A stretch of DNA of 64,000 nt from Zasmidium citrigriseum (lineage: Eukaryota; Ascomycota; Dothideomycetes; Mycosphaerellales; Mycosphaerellaceae). The translations under genes and the position numbers were made by a program. This document shows positions 31,256-42,108 of this stretch, in pieces. The stretch is taken from positions 496,001-560,000 of the forward strand of contig NHNW01000012.1 in the NCBI GenBank assembly GCA_002786025.1, given 5' to 3'. Every line of letters begins with the position of its first letter. The first letter of the stretch is position 1. Under the pieces are notes generated by a model. That model made no database searches. It saw only the letters and a list, made by a program, of their open reading frames with translations, and was not told the DNA's origin.

Positions 31256-31915
31256 ATGTATCACCTCGTCAAGTCCATCTACCTCCACGCCACCAGCAAG
31301 GAAGAATACTCCATCCTGCTGCTAGGCCTGGACAACGCCGGCAAGACGACACTTCTCGAACAGATCAAGTCTCTCTACAACCCAGATCACAACGCCAACC
31401 TCAAGACCGTGCCCACTGTAGGCCAGAATGTTAGTCTCGTCGATCTTCCCGAACTCTACCTCCGCATTTGGGACGTTGGCGGTCAGCATTCGCTTCGCGG
31501 TCTCTGGCAATCGTATTACAGCTCCTGCCACGCCATTGTCTTTGTCATCGATAGCACAGACGTTGGAGATGCGGATATTGAAAGATTGAGTAAGCGGTCG
31601 AACAACGAAGATGAAGATGGGAGGTTGGGAGAGTGCAAGTTGGTGCTCGAAGACGTGCTGCAGAATGAGGATACCGAGGGAGTGCCGGTCTTGGTGCTGG
31701 CCAATAAACAAGACAGGGAAGACTGTGTGGAGGTTGTGAGGATAAAGGAGGGTCTCGTGCGGAAGGTGTTTGAGGGTGAAAAGGGGCAGAACGTTCGTGA
31801 CAGTCGTGTGTTGCCGTTGAGCGCGTTGACCGGGACTGGCGTGAAGGAGGCTGTCGAGTGGCTTTGCAGTCGTGTGAAATGGAACAAGGAGGCCAGGCCG
31901 CCCGTAATGCGATGA
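31256..31915 (+). CDS. ARL3: ARL3/ARFRP1-type small GTPase
   Basis: Single exon, 219 residues. It starts MYHLVKSIYLHATSKEEYSI, as in yeast Arl3 and animal ARFRP1. These lack the myristoylated Gly2 of other ARFs and are N-acetylated on Met for binding to the SYS1 Golgi receptor. GTP-binding motifs are GLDNAGKT (P loop), TVPTVGQN (switch I), WDVGGQ (switch II), NKQD and SALTG. The family recruits ARL1 and golgins at the trans-Golgi. A charged insert with NNEDEDGRLGE near residue 120 is longer than usual. It is 79 bp upstream of the histidine kinase on the same strand. Confidence 0.9.
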   Translation: MYHLVKSIYLHATSKEEYSILLLGLDNAGKTTLLEQIKSLYNPDHNANLKTVPTVGQNVSLVDLPELYLRIWDVGGQHSLRGLWQSYYSSCHAIVFVIDSTDVGDADIERLSKRSNNEDEDGRLGECKLVLEDVLQNEDTEGVPVLVLANKQDREDCVEVVRIKEGLVRKVFEGEKGQNVRDSRVLPLSALTGTGVKEAVEWLCSRVKWNKEARPPVMR

Positions 31916-31993
31916 GATTGGGAACTTTCGCATTCTCTGTCGAAATTCCCCGCACCCAGCATCTACACGGATGTCGCTGCCCTCAGTCTGGAG

Positions 31994-34900
31994 ATGTCGG
32001 AGCGAGAAAGCTCGCCGCTTGTGATCAGGCCTGCTATTTCCTCCCGCGGCGCTGGGACCTTCCATCGTGTCGGACAGAGCTTCGAGTCGCTCATCTGCGC
32101 TCAATCAAGACGGCCGCATGCCTTTGACATCATTTCAGAATCGACGACCTATCAGTGCTTGAGCCAGGCAACTTCGTCGACACGAAAGCAACTGCTGGAA
32201 GCGATTGTGAAGTCGGCCAACCACCTCTGCTGTCCGGATTCTACCTAAGCATTGCATGTCGATATGCCAATTCTCTCCAATACCTGTACCTATGTCGAAC
32301 CTGAGGAAATCGGCGAGGAGCGGGCTCGCGAGCTGGCCCTTTACTATCGCCCTGAGACCGAAGCTCGGGATGAAGCAGTATTTCTACCATATCCTGACAC
32401 TGTCCTACAAGCACACGCACAGCTTGCAGCATTCCGCATGGATGTTCAGCGGGCCATGATCGGATTTGTCGACAAGGATAGCTCTTACTTTGTGGCAGAA
32501 GCTACCAAGACTATGGACTTGAGGGACACTGGAACGTCGGAAGTCACAGACGATGGGCTCTAGTACGGCAGCATCAGCGTTCCGAAGAAAGGCGGACTCG
32601 TGGAGTACACCTTGGCCCAAGAGCCTACTATCGAAGATGGCCAAGATGTTCCTGCGCATCTCGAAATCCTCAATATGGCCGAAGACTCCCGATGGAAGGA
32701 CAGTCGATTTGTCTCTGGAGATCCACAGTTTCGATACTACTGTGGAGTTCCTCTAAGGACTGAGAACGACATCAACATCGGCGCTTTATTTCTCTTGGAT
32801 ACGCGACCGCGAGACTCCACAAACATCGCTCGTTTGAAAGGTCAGTCTTTCAATACACATAGTTTGGCAGAGCGTATATTGATGAGTTACAGTCCTGTAT
32901 ACGCTGGCGCAAAACATCATGGTCCACATGAAGACCGTCAAAGAAGCTCGCGAAAAGCAGAGGGCAATTCACATGAATATGTGTCTGGCCGATTTCATCA
33001 GTCCTCAGAATGGTTTCCGCAGCCGTCACTTGAACCCACGCAGGAGATCTGATTCCGCTGCGAGGACGCTTGGCACCAGCAACACATCGCTCTTAGGCGT
33101 CGATGAGACGGTGACACCTAGCCTATCTCGTTCGCCCTCAACAGTAGACGCTACTGCCGCTGGTGAAGTGACCATGATTCGGGACTCGACAGAGGCTACA
33201 GATGCTGAATTCGGAGAGCCATGTTTGCCACGCAGAGAACGTGGAAGTGATGAATACGACAATATCAATACTGGTCCGCTCTATCGCGCAGAGCAGGGCC
33301 GAGGTCGTCCGGGTCATCCAAGCACGCCTTCAGAGGATTCTATCAAGAGTGTGCCCAAGAAGACAGTCACTGAAGCTGACCATCAACGTGTCTTCGACAG
33401 AGCCGCGCACTTGCTGCGGCAAGCAATGGATCTGCGACAGCCAGGCGGAGGAGGGGTCGTTCTCTTTGATACTAATGCGCAGGCGACCTCAGATCCCCTA
33501 CTCAAGCGTCAAGAATCAGACACGGATCAAAGACGGATCCCGTTGGAAAAGAGCGATTCGAATATGACTATCGATCGACTCCCAAACACGAACGCGAATC
33601 AAACCGCTTACAGCGGTGCATTGCGAGAGAGGGTGGTCTTAGCAGCGGCTTCAATCCAGCCCGCTGACCACAATTGTGCGCCCAAAAACTTTGGCAGAGC
33701 TGATCCATCACTCAAGGCCACAATTGCGCCATGTGAAATGGCTCGAATGTGCAAGAAGCATCCCCGAGGCAAGCTGTTCAACATTCCCGACAATTGTCCA
33801 ACATCACTCGTCGATTGGGACGGCCGTCCTGTCGCTGCAAGACTGTCCGCAAAATTGTACGACCTTGTTCTGCTCCATCGCCAATTTCCAGACGCCAAGC
33901 AAGTCATCTTTGTGCCCATGTTTCATGCGAGCATCAATCGATGGACCTCATGTTTTGTATATTCGAATTCTCGCTACCGGGTTCTATCCTACGACATGGA
34001 TTATCTGCCAATTCTCGCATTTTGCAATTCCATCAAAGCTGAGATCGTGCGTCTGGCGACAGTACTCGCGGACAAGCAGAAAAGCGATTTCATCGGATCT
34101 GTTTCTCACGAGCTTCGCAGTCCGCTGCACGGTATTCTCGCATCCATCGAATTCTTGCAGGATACCGAGTGCGATACTTTTCAAAAGTCGTGCGTCGACA
34201 CCATGGATGCGTGTGCACAAACACTCCTGGACACCATCGCCATGGTGCTTGATTACAACAAAGTGAACACGCATCAGCGCCAGACGTCTTCGGGGAGCGG
34301 ATCTCGAGATGCAGAGCGTCAGCAAAGCAGCTTACCAACGACGACGAACCTTCGAAGTGAGCCGATTTTTGCCACCGATCAGGACTGCGATGTTGCACTC
34401 ATCACCGAAGAGGTTGTCGATGGGCTAGCCGTAGGCCACATGGTCAAGCACAGAACGAACGCTGCTTTTGACGATCCCTCGTCTGAGCTCAACCCTACAC
34501 TGACCGATGCAAGCATGCGACAGACGCTGAGAAGAGTCCTCAATGCTGTAAGGCCTGAAGTTGAACTGATCCTTGATATCCATGGCCCGCCAGACTGGCG
34601 TTTCCAAACCCAACCTGGAGCGATCAGGAGGATTGTCATGAATTTGTTCGGCAATTCGTTGAAATATACCAAACATGGACACATCACTGTGTCCCTTCGG
34701 ATCGTCAGCGAACAGCGAGAAGAGGCAGATCATACCGTGAAGTTCACGCAGGACAGCAGCGTTGTCAAACTTACGGTTGCAGACACTGGTCAGGGGATGT
34801 CGCCGGAATACCTTCGCACGAAAATCTTCACGCCCTTCGCCCAGGAGAATGCAAAGTCTCATGGAACCGGTCTGGGACTCAGCATAGTCCGATCGTTGGT

Positions 34901-36611
34901 CACGATGCTGAAGGGCGACATCGATGTCAAATCAATCGTCAATGTAGGCACTATGGTTTCGGTGACTTTGCGTGAGTATATCCAGTTCGTCGATGATGCA
35001 AGTCAGTGAGCTTAACTTGTTGAATAGCAATGAAGAGGGCCGGCGGAGTCTCGAGGAGCCGTACAGCAAGTCCTACTCGCCATCTTCCAGCGTCAGACCT
35101 AGCCATACGAACCAGGGATTTGAGCGTTTCGGCGCTACTGAACTTGCCGAATCCCCCACAGGTAAGAAATATCACCGACTTGATGGACATGAGCTTACTC
35201 TTCAATGCAGGTGGCCATCTATGAACCCGCATTGGAATTCGATTCCTTTGGCCAGGTTCAGGGCGCAATATCAGTCCACAACGCTCTCATGCAATATCTC
35301 CGAGACTGGTACGGGTTCCCGACCCTGAAGACGTGGGACTTCGACTTGCCAGCGAAGATTCTAGTCGTCGACGAGATCCACTTGCCGACCTTGCTTGCTC
35401 GACGCCCCGATTACTTGGACACCCTCTGCCGACAGAACATCATTGTCCTGTGTGCCAACCCCTCTCGACAGGCGATCTTGTCGAAGGACATTCAAAGCGG
35501 TCAGGTTGAGACTGTCTGTAAGCCCTTTGGCCCATTCAAGCTCGCTCGCACGATCTGCAGGGTGTTAGAGAGAGCCGCCAAGCCGCCGACAACGACTGAA
35601 TATGTCGAATTGTTGGAAACGTCGGACTCATTGGCTTCTCTTGAGACGCAATCCAGACGACGTGGACGCTTCTCAATCGACTACGGCAGTCTCTCATCCC
35701 CAATTACTCCAAAGCTCTCGCCGCCCTCCGGCCCTCCACAAGAAAGACGTCCTTCTCTTGCACTTGCTTCACCACAAGTTGCGCTCTTGAGTCCACAGGT
35801 GTTGAATCTCAAGGATGTTAGCCCGGGCTCGGACGGCGGATTTCCATTTGCCAGCAAGCATGTAAAGAGTGCTTCATCCGACTCGATGATCAAATCGCCT
35901 TTACAATTTGTAGACACCGGGGAGCATGAAGGGGATAAGCAGCACGAACGCAAAGAGCCGAGCAACCCACGTCCCAGATTCCACCGCAATCCATCGGCAA
36001 CCTCTCCCAGGGCATTGCAGCTCATGAAGGAAGCTGCCAACGCACCGGCCCGAGGCGGCCATGCTCGTGCTTCCGAAACGGCGAGTTGTACCACGGGCGC
36101 CTCTTCAGCTTGGGACGTTCCCTCGTATCCGCAGACGCGCAAACCCGTGATTCTCCTGGTCGACGACAACAAACTCAATCTTGATCTTCTCCAAACGTTT
36201 GTCACCCGCAAAGGTTGGGGCACGGAGATCTTGAAGACAGCTGCGGACGGGCAAGAAGCGGTCGACGCTTTTAAGCGCTATGAACCGGACATTGTCTTTA
36301 TGGATCTTTCAATGCCCGTGATGGATGGGCATGAAGCTACGCGAATGATTCGACAGATTGAGGCTGAGAGAGGTGGCAGTAACGACAGTGCTGGAGAGGT
36401 ATCGCCTTTACATGAACCGCCGGTGGGACTCGCTAGTGTTGTTGAGCGAAAAGGGGCCAAACGAAGCTTGATCGTGGCTCTAACAGGCAATGCGAAGGGA
36501 GTCGACCAGACCGAGGCTTTTGACTCCGGGGTGGATATCTATATGACCAAGCCGGTGAGCTTCAAGCAGGTGGGCAAGCTGCTCGAGAATTGGAGAGGCG
36601 AGTGCGAGTAG
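31994..36611 (+). pseudogene. Hybrid histidine kinase with two in-frame stops
   Basis: Exons 31994-32840, 32893-34971, 35028-35161 and 35211-36611 join in frame over 1487 codons; introns are 52, 56 and 49 bp. Two stops break exon 1: TAA at 32246 (codon 85) and TAG at 32561 (codon 190). The intact parts have a GAF-like N-terminal region and the H box SHELRSPLHG (about residue 688). N box RRIVMNLFGNSLKYT, DTGQGMS, KIFTPFAQ and GTGLGLSIV of the ATPase follow. The C-terminal receiver has VDDNKLN, phospho-acceptor Asp in VFMDLSMPVMDG (about 1384) and MTKP. Such proteins are cytosolic stress sensors passing phosphate to Ypd1 and the HOG pathway. Both stops fit CpA/TpG-to-TpA changes (CAA to TAA; TGG or CAG to TAG). 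A shorter product could start at 32264 only if the second stop were read through. Base-call error is possible. Confidence 0.65.
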
Positions 36612-37252
36612 GTGGATGAAATGTGTCCCTGCGCTCGAATATCTATTGGCCCTAAGACCCTACATTTCTCTTCCGGCTTCGTCGCTGACTTTCTCACTTG
36701 TTGCCTCACTTGTCGGCTCACTTGTCCACTCACTTGTCCACTTATTTGTCCACTCACTTGTATACTTAGTTATTCGTTCCCTTGCTCGATCATTGTCTCA
36801 CCTCGGTGTTCAACCCTTCGCTTACTCGATAACTCACCAATGTCTCTCCCGTGGCTCACTGGTAGTCTCATGTCGATCACATGTCAAGTCAGAACGGTTG
36901 GGTTTGGATTTTTCCAGAAGCTTTCTCTGAGGTCTGCTTATCATATCATCGTCACAATAAGAGCCAAAATTGCTTTGGACAAGCATATCGTGTAGAGACA
37001 GCCTAGATTCGATTCACCTGGCATGTCAAGCCCGTGCACGCTTGCCAAGATTGATAAGTGGGGAATCCTTGAACGTCACCTCTTCTCGAATCTCCTTCAG
37101 CCTTCATCCCTTCCATCGCCTCCGGCGACAGCGATCAATTGGAAAAGGACGGATAACATTGGAGATACTCACTCTTTCAAAATCTGACGCCTGCGACACT
37201 CCCTTTTCTGGACGATACTACTGGCTCCTTGGATGGACGTCGCACCATCATC
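36612..37252. other. Intergenic region with minisatellite
   Basis: Contains the 12-bp minisatellite and then the promoter of the coiled-coil gene. Open frames over the minisatellite give Leu/Thr/Cys repeats and are not taken as genes. Confidence 0.55.
36693..36776. repeat. 12-bp minisatellite
   Basis: Seven tandem units related to CTCACTTGTCCA start 82 bp after the kinase stop codon; two are identical and the outer ones drift. The pattern continues loosely to about 36800. Confidence 0.8.
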
Positions 37253-38254
37253 ATGGCAGCGCTGATGCGAGTTCTCAACCGGCTTTTGCCTTTTGCGACT
37301 CCTGGAACGCCTTTGATTCAGGATCTGATCCATCTGGGCGTGATCTGTATCGCGCTGTACTTTGCGCCACAGATTCAGGAATATCTCCAGCGGAGGAATG
37401 AGGATGAAGGTCAGAGGCATGAGCCACTGCCTGCTGAGGCGAATGCAGGCAATGTAGCTGGTCACGATCACGAGCGAGCTGTTGATGGAGGCGCTGTGGA
37501 GGCGAATGCTATGGAAGATGACGAGCCCAATCAGGCGGCAGACGAAATCAACGACGGACCTGGCAATGCCGACTTCCAGGCTTTTCAACGAGATCAGATC
37601 AACGAAGCGAATGGAGCTGGTCCGGCTAATTTAGATGCAGCCAACATGCCGCAGCAAAGAAATGTTGGTGCCAAGAAAGCCAAGTCCCTTGCCCGACGAG
37701 ACCAGCGAAGAGCCTACCATGAATTCCAGCGCGCTCAAGGTGAAGCGCAAAGAGCGAAAGATGCTGAAGGTGCCTCGGAACGGGAAGCCGCGCAAGCTGC
37801 CGAGCGAGAGAGGAGGAAGGCGGTCGAAGCCGAACTCGAGGCGAAGAAGGCTAAGGAAAGGGAGAAGAAGCGCGAGCAAGAGAGGAGGGAGCGCGAGGAA
37901 GAGCAAACGAGGAGAGAGCGAGCTGTTGCGATTGTGAGACGAGACCTTGAGGAGAGGAGGATGTGCAACCTGTTCGATGTTGTCAAAGAAGTGGATGGAG
38001 CCGATGTCGATGAGGTCTGGGTCGAGAGAATCCTAAATGCGAATGGCATGCTTGGAAAGAAAGACGATGGAAGCCTGACGATGATCACGGGAACTGGTTG
38101 GGTCGTACGAGTGACAAGAGACGACATGCGTCGGGCTTACGCGAAGGTGATCGAGAATGGAGCTGGTGACGAAAATGGCAGAATCGGACATGGCGAGCTT
38201 GGTCCAGTGTTGGAGCAGGTTCTTAAAGCTGGACCTGGTATTGCGGCGCACTGA
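37253..38254 (+). CDS. Membrane-anchored coiled-coil protein, DDRGK/UFBP1-like layout
   Basis: Single exon, 333 residues from the ATG at 37253. A single hydrophobic segment (LIQDLIHLGVICIALYFAPQI, about residues 20-40) is followed by an acidic, Asn/Ala-rich linker. A long Arg/Glu/Lys coiled coil (REAAQAAERERRKAVEAELE and onward, about residues 170-240) comes next, and then a compact C-terminal domain (VVKEVDGADVDEVWVERIL, then MITGTGWVVRVTRDDM). This order (TM, charged helix, small winged-helix-like domain) resembles DDRGK1, an ER protein of the UFM1 pathway. The DDRGK tetrapeptide itself is not seen. The likeness is one of layout; the function is not established. Confidence 0.7.
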   Translation: MAALMRVLNRLLPFATPGTPLIQDLIHLGVICIALYFAPQIQEYLQRRNEDEGQRHEPLPAEANAGNVAGHDHERAVDGGAVEANAMEDDEPNQAADEINDGPGNADFQAFQRDQINEANGAGPANLDAANMPQQRNVGAKKAKSLARRDQRRAYHEFQRAQGEAQRAKDAEGASEREAAQAAERERRKAVEAELEAKKAKEREKKREQERREREEEQTRRERAVAIVRRDLEERRMCNLFDVVKEVDGADVDEVWVERILNANGMLGKKDDGSLTMITGTGWVVRVTRDDMRRAYAKVIENGAGDENGRIGHGELGPVLEQVLKAGPGIAAH

Positions 38255-38738
38255 GCCTCCCAAGTTCGACCGAAAGTTGGCTAGGCCTGATCTGGAGATA
38301 AAGCGCACTGACCCGCACGTGCGTCTTGGCTCACACTTCGCAGCTGCCAGACGACTGACAGGATCGGAGCCAATGTGTTCGGCCGCTTTGTCGTAATGTC
38401 ACACGAAACATCAAAATCTGGCTCTGGCTTACTGTTACCCAACGAGGGAATGTTGCCTCCTTTACAAGTCAACTACCCTCGGGCCGATGTTACACCAACG
38501 TTCAGCTGCTCCGAAGAGACCTCTTTGTAAGACTATTAGCTGTACGACTAGCACGGTCAACTTTGCTTCAGCTCAGCAATTTCTTTCAGCATCCGAGTCA
38601 TACTTGGTTACATCGGCGTGATGTCCTCCCGTCCTGGAAGCCTATATATGGGATGGTTCTAGTCGAGAAGTTCGGAGTCATCATCCAGCAACATCCTCGA
38701 CTACTCCCGACTACATCAATACAAGACAAACAATCGAA
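38255..38738. other. Intergenic region and promoter of the small secreted protein
   Basis: No gene seen. TATATAT at 38643-38649 lies 90 bp before the next ATG and may be its TATA box. Confidence 0.5.
38643..38649 (+). promoter_or_regulatory. Candidate TATA box of the small secreted protein gene
   Basis: TATATAT, 90 bp upstream of the ATG at 38739; motif and spacing only. Confidence 0.35.
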
Positions 38739-39160
38739 ATGCATTTCTCCAGCACCTCCGCCGCCCTCATCAGCTTCGCCTTGATGAAGCTCGCCTCTGC
38801 CGGCTGCTACTCCGGCGGCGAGCCCTGGCCCAGCGACCACGCCGGCACCGTGTCGGCCATTCAAGCGGCAGCCTCTGACTTTCATGCCCAGGGTGCTCTC
38901 TCGAATGGCGAACACCATTATGATATTGCAGTTGGAGGAACGTGCCTGCACTTCGTCCTCGACAACATCTCAGGTTCGGACAGAAGCATCTCGGTCGATG
39001 AGGCCACGGATGGCTTTACGAAGGAGTATCGCGGCTGCGAGTTTGGGGGAGATACTTCTTACACGAATTGGCGCTATGTGTAAGTTTTGACGATTTGAAG
39101 TTGTTGGAGGAGATGTATATTGACTCTTACCGATGTAGGATGGACCCAAATGCTTGTTAA
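38739..39160 (+). CDS. Small secreted cysteine-containing protein (effector candidate)
   Basis: Exon 1 is 38739-39079 and exon 2 39139-39160, around a 59-bp intron (GTAAGT...TGTAG). The product has 120 residues and ends MDPNAC. The first 21 residues (MHFSSTSAALISFALMKLASA) are a signal peptide, cut before GCYSGGEPWPS. The mature part has four Cys (GCYS, GTCLHF, RGCEFGG and the terminal Cys), enough for two disulfides, and no other domain I recognise. The pattern of SGGxxWP near the N terminus, IAVGGTCLHF in the middle and a C-terminal 'NWRYxxDPNxC' occurs in fungal small secreted proteins. Function unknown; length and Cys content make it an effector candidate. Confidence 0.75.
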
Positions 39161-39327
39161 GCCAGGCGCTTGCACATACTGGCTGTCAAAAAGCTCGAAT
39201 TTAGCTCTCAACACAACGCTGCTTGGATCTATTTGGAGATCTCAAGAAGCATCTGGACTCGAAAAGGTATGGATCTTGGAACATACAGAATCAAACGCTC
39301 GCTACAAATGCCACAAACATCGTCGAC

Positions 39328-40436
39328 CTAATCATCCGTCCGCGTCGCAAAGTACCACTCGTCCTTCTTTACCCTGAAGACTTGCATTGCAATCGCCACA
39401 AGAAGCATCTCGTCCACAATCTCCGATGGTAAGCCCTCTGCTACTGATATACTCATCGGCAATCGTCGCTGCAGCACGGCTGTACGATACACAGCACAAG
39501 TCCTTCCGTAAGTATCGAGCAGTTCATTCGTATACCACCCCGGCGTCTGCCAGAAAAGCGGACCCGAACCGCTTGACCATTCAGTATTTTGTCGAGTCGG
39601 CTTCACCATCGAAAGGGGTGCAAAGTCGAAGCTGCGGCCATTGGCGGAGATGCCAAAGTTCCATGTCGTCAGTTTCGCATTAGATGCTGCGATCCGTCTG
39701 ATTCTTGCGGAGAGGGGACTGGCGAGACCGGGTCGTTCGATGCGGATTTCTGGATCTCTTTGACCTGAGCGAGCTTTCCAATCGGCTACCTTGCTGTGGT
39801 ATCGAGGTGTGGCGTCTGTTGTATCGTCGCTCCATGGCGGGCATTCGTCGACTGTTATCTTGTAGTCCTGGAATCGACTTTCAGAGCTCTCGACTTGCCA
39901 GGTCCCTTCGCCTTCGGTTCCTTCCTTGATCGGTAGCGGTATGAGCTTGATTTCGTGAAATCTTTGTTTGGTCTGGTTCACTTTCGAGGCACCAATCTCG
40001 CCGAGCGGGCTTTCAATCCGTCTGACGGCAATCTTCTCAGACGTGATCTCTTCGCCGAGCTTCGGGTGGGAAGTGTAGCCTTTGGAAGCCACGAGCAGGC
40101 CTTGATCGTGAACGTACGACGGCGTGATCGAAGCAAATCCCCCAGGCTTGTAGGCCAGGCGTACGCCGCAGTTCGAGCAGTAATGGATCGTTCCTTTGAT
40201 CGTTTCGATCAAGCATGGGAGACATGGTATGCAGAGCACGATGCCAACAAGGGTGCAACATAGCCTGGGAAGCATGTCAGATTTGATGCCACGATCTTCA
40301 GGTTGTTTAATGTTACATACGTCTGATTTGCATTGCGACGGAAATCGACTTCGGTCTTTCCTGTGTGGCTGCAGACGGGGCAGAAGACTACCTCTGGGTC
40401 GCCTGAGAGGCGTTCGAGTGGATGTTGCTTTGACAT
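39328..40436 (-). CDS. LITAF-domain protein with long C-terminal extension
   Basis: Exon 1 40321-40436 and exon 2 39328-40264 join across a 56-bp intron (GTATGT...CCCAG) to 350 residues. The N terminus is a complete LITAF domain: VFCPVCSHTGKTEVDF (first CxxC), a hydrophobic half-membrane segment with LCCTLVGIVLCIPCLPCLIE, then IHYCSNCGVRLAYKP (second CxxC). This domain binds Zn and inserts in the cytosolic leaflet of late endosome/vacuole membranes. The following 260 residues have Trp/Asp-rich stretches (DECPPWSDDTTDATPRYHS, WQTPGWYTNELLDTYGR) that I do not recognise. They end with a helix (EIVDEMLLVAIAMQVFRV). Splitting the Zn-binding pairs over two exons supports the splice. Confidence 0.8.
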
Positions 40437-41013
40437 AGATATTTTATCGAAGGGAGATGATTTTGAAAGATCAACACGCTTCTACCATGCATTCTATACC
40501 GACATTTGGGAGGTGTTGTTCCTTGAAAGCTTCTGAACTCCGCCCGGGGCGCAGCCGCAGCCACAAGCGGAATCCTGCCAGTCGGCTTGATCGGCAAGAC
40601 AACGTTTGCGGGCTGTGCTGCAGCATCGAGGAAACCGATGCCACGGCCTCAAATCAATTTCAACAAGTCTTAGTACTACTTCATCAGCTTGTTTTCTGAC
40701 GAAGTCAGAAACGGTAATGCTTGTCTATTCAGAACGATTCGGAACGGCTAGTCCCGGCGCTAAGACGTATTCACTCACAAAAATGATCTGTGCGTCGTTG
40801 TCACATGCAAGGTGGAAATCAAGGTTACTGTCAGAAGGCTTGGTGTATTGATCCGCAGTCAAGCAACGCCACGACGTCGACGACGTTCAAACTTCAAACT
40901 TTGTTGTAGCCACGATGCTCGCCTCTGTCATGAGTCCAAAATGTCAAAGAATGTCCGTTCAGCCAGCCAAACCATGTGATACCAACCCCGTCCATCCTAC
41001 GGCTCCATCTGCG
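40437..41013. other. Intergenic region, no gene seen
   Basis: Lies between the start of the LITAF gene and the end of the AT-hook gene, both on the minus strand. A + strand frame continuing into the next gene is a shadow. Confidence 0.5.
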
Positions 41014-42108
41014 TTACCACTGAGCCCGATCGGTAGGATTGCGGCCCTTGTACAGCCAGAAGCCATCGTAGGCAGGACTTTGGTCCCGATATGCACTCAA
41101 GATCGGCCGCAGAACGAAGACGTCTTTCTCAGCGTCCCTGTAAAAGCATGGCATGCCGTCATTGGTGCAAGTACGGTGCGCGACGCTGTCTCCTTCGAAG
41201 ATCGATGTGGGGAACTTTTTGCTACGGGTCGTGGTCTGCAGACGAACACATTGGTCCAGATCGTCTTGGTTCTCCTGCCAGCCCGGATTCATGCCATCGC
41301 AGTGGCGCACCACCTCCGCCATCTTGGTCAGCACAGTTTTTGGCAATCTAGACATGGCCACCTCTCTCGTCTTGCCGTTCTGATTTGTGTGTCGGCCCCT
41401 GACAATGATACCTCTGCTCATAAGAAAAGCGTAGTCGGCTCCTTGGTCAATGTCATCGTCTTCCACCTCGATGTCGTTGTCTTCCTCCTGGTTGTCTTCC
41501 GAGATATGATGGTGAGGGGCAGTCGTCTTACGGCCTGATGTTCTCTTGCCTACACGGTTGATAGAAGGCTTGGTACTCGTTTGCATTGCTTCTCCCTTTC
41601 GTGGGCGACCACGACGACGCTTGATCTGCGGGCTGGGTGTTGTCTCGCCGAGCAGTGCCAATGCTGCAGCTGCAGTCCGACCCAGGAAGTCGTCTCCGGT
41701 CTGGTCGCTGCGAACTGTACCATGTTCGGCACCTCTACCGTCTTCTCGAATCTGTTGTGGTGCGAGAATGGCCTCCCGTCTTGGCTGACGCTCCTTCGCC
41801 AGCGGCTCAGGGAAGGAAGTGCTCGTCTTCTTGTCCACCTTTCGTGGGCGGCCACGAGGACGCTTGGGCACCATACTCTCGGCTGCAGCAGGCGGGTCGT
41901 CTTTACGGGGTGTGATTCGTGAATCCGTCTCGACGGGCGATGTTGCAGCAGCTTCGGAGGCGACAGCGGTAATGTGGTCCAGTTGGCGACGCAGATGAGC
42001 GATTGTTTGGCGATCAGATTCGTGTTGTAGCTGTAAAGACTCGACAGTCGTTTGAAGCGCTGCCTTCTCCTCCTCGACCTGCTTGAGTTGAGCTTGAAGT
42101 GCTTCCAT
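41014..42108 (-). CDS. AT-hook and coiled-coil protein
   Basis: Single exon, 364 residues from the ATG at 42108 (MEALQAQLKQVEEEK). The frame is open upstream but Arg-rich and probably leader. Residues 1-50 form a coiled coil. Two AT-hooks follow, KRPRGRPRK (about residue 80) and KRRRGRPRKG (about residue 165), with an acidic stretch after them (EDNQEEDNDIEVEDDDIDQG). The C-terminal 130 residues form a Cys-containing domain (CDGMNPGW, RTCTNDGMPCFY, FVLRPILSAYRDQ) without known match. AT-hooks bind the minor groove of AT-rich DNA, so a nuclear chromatin or transcription role is likely. A chromatin protein that favours AT-rich DNA is of note in a genome with RIP islands, but nothing links the two directly. 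Confidence 0.75.
   Translation of the reverse strand: MEALQAQLKQVEEEKAALQTTVESLQLQHESDRQTIAHLRRQLDHITAVASEAAATSPVETDSRITPRKDDPPAAAESMVPKRPRGRPRKVDKKTSTSFPEPLAKERQPRREAILAPQQIREDGRGAEHGTVRSDQTGDDFLGRTAAAALALLGETTPSPQIKRRRGRPRKGEAMQTSTKPSINRVGKRTSGRKTTAPHHHISEDNQEEDNDIEVEDDDIDQGADYAFLMSRGIIVRGRHTNQNGKTREVAMSRLPKTVLTKMAEVVRHCDGMNPGWQENQDDLDQCVRLQTTTRSKKFPTSIFEGDSVAHRTCTNDGMPCFYRDAEKDVFVLRPILSAYRDQSPAYDGFWLYKGRNPTDRAQW

Noticed and set aside
32841..32892. Frameshift in the histidine kinase
   Set aside because: A normal 52-bp intron (GTCAGT...TACAG) explains the frame change, with conserved sequence on both sides.
36612..36995. Leu/Thr/Cys-repeat protein
   Set aside because: The repeats come from a 12-bp minisatellite (12 is a multiple of three, so frames stay open); no start context or conserved part.
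40915..41538. 207-residue open frame on the + strand
   Set aside because: Antisense to the AT-hook gene, whose product has two clear AT-hooks and a coiled coil.
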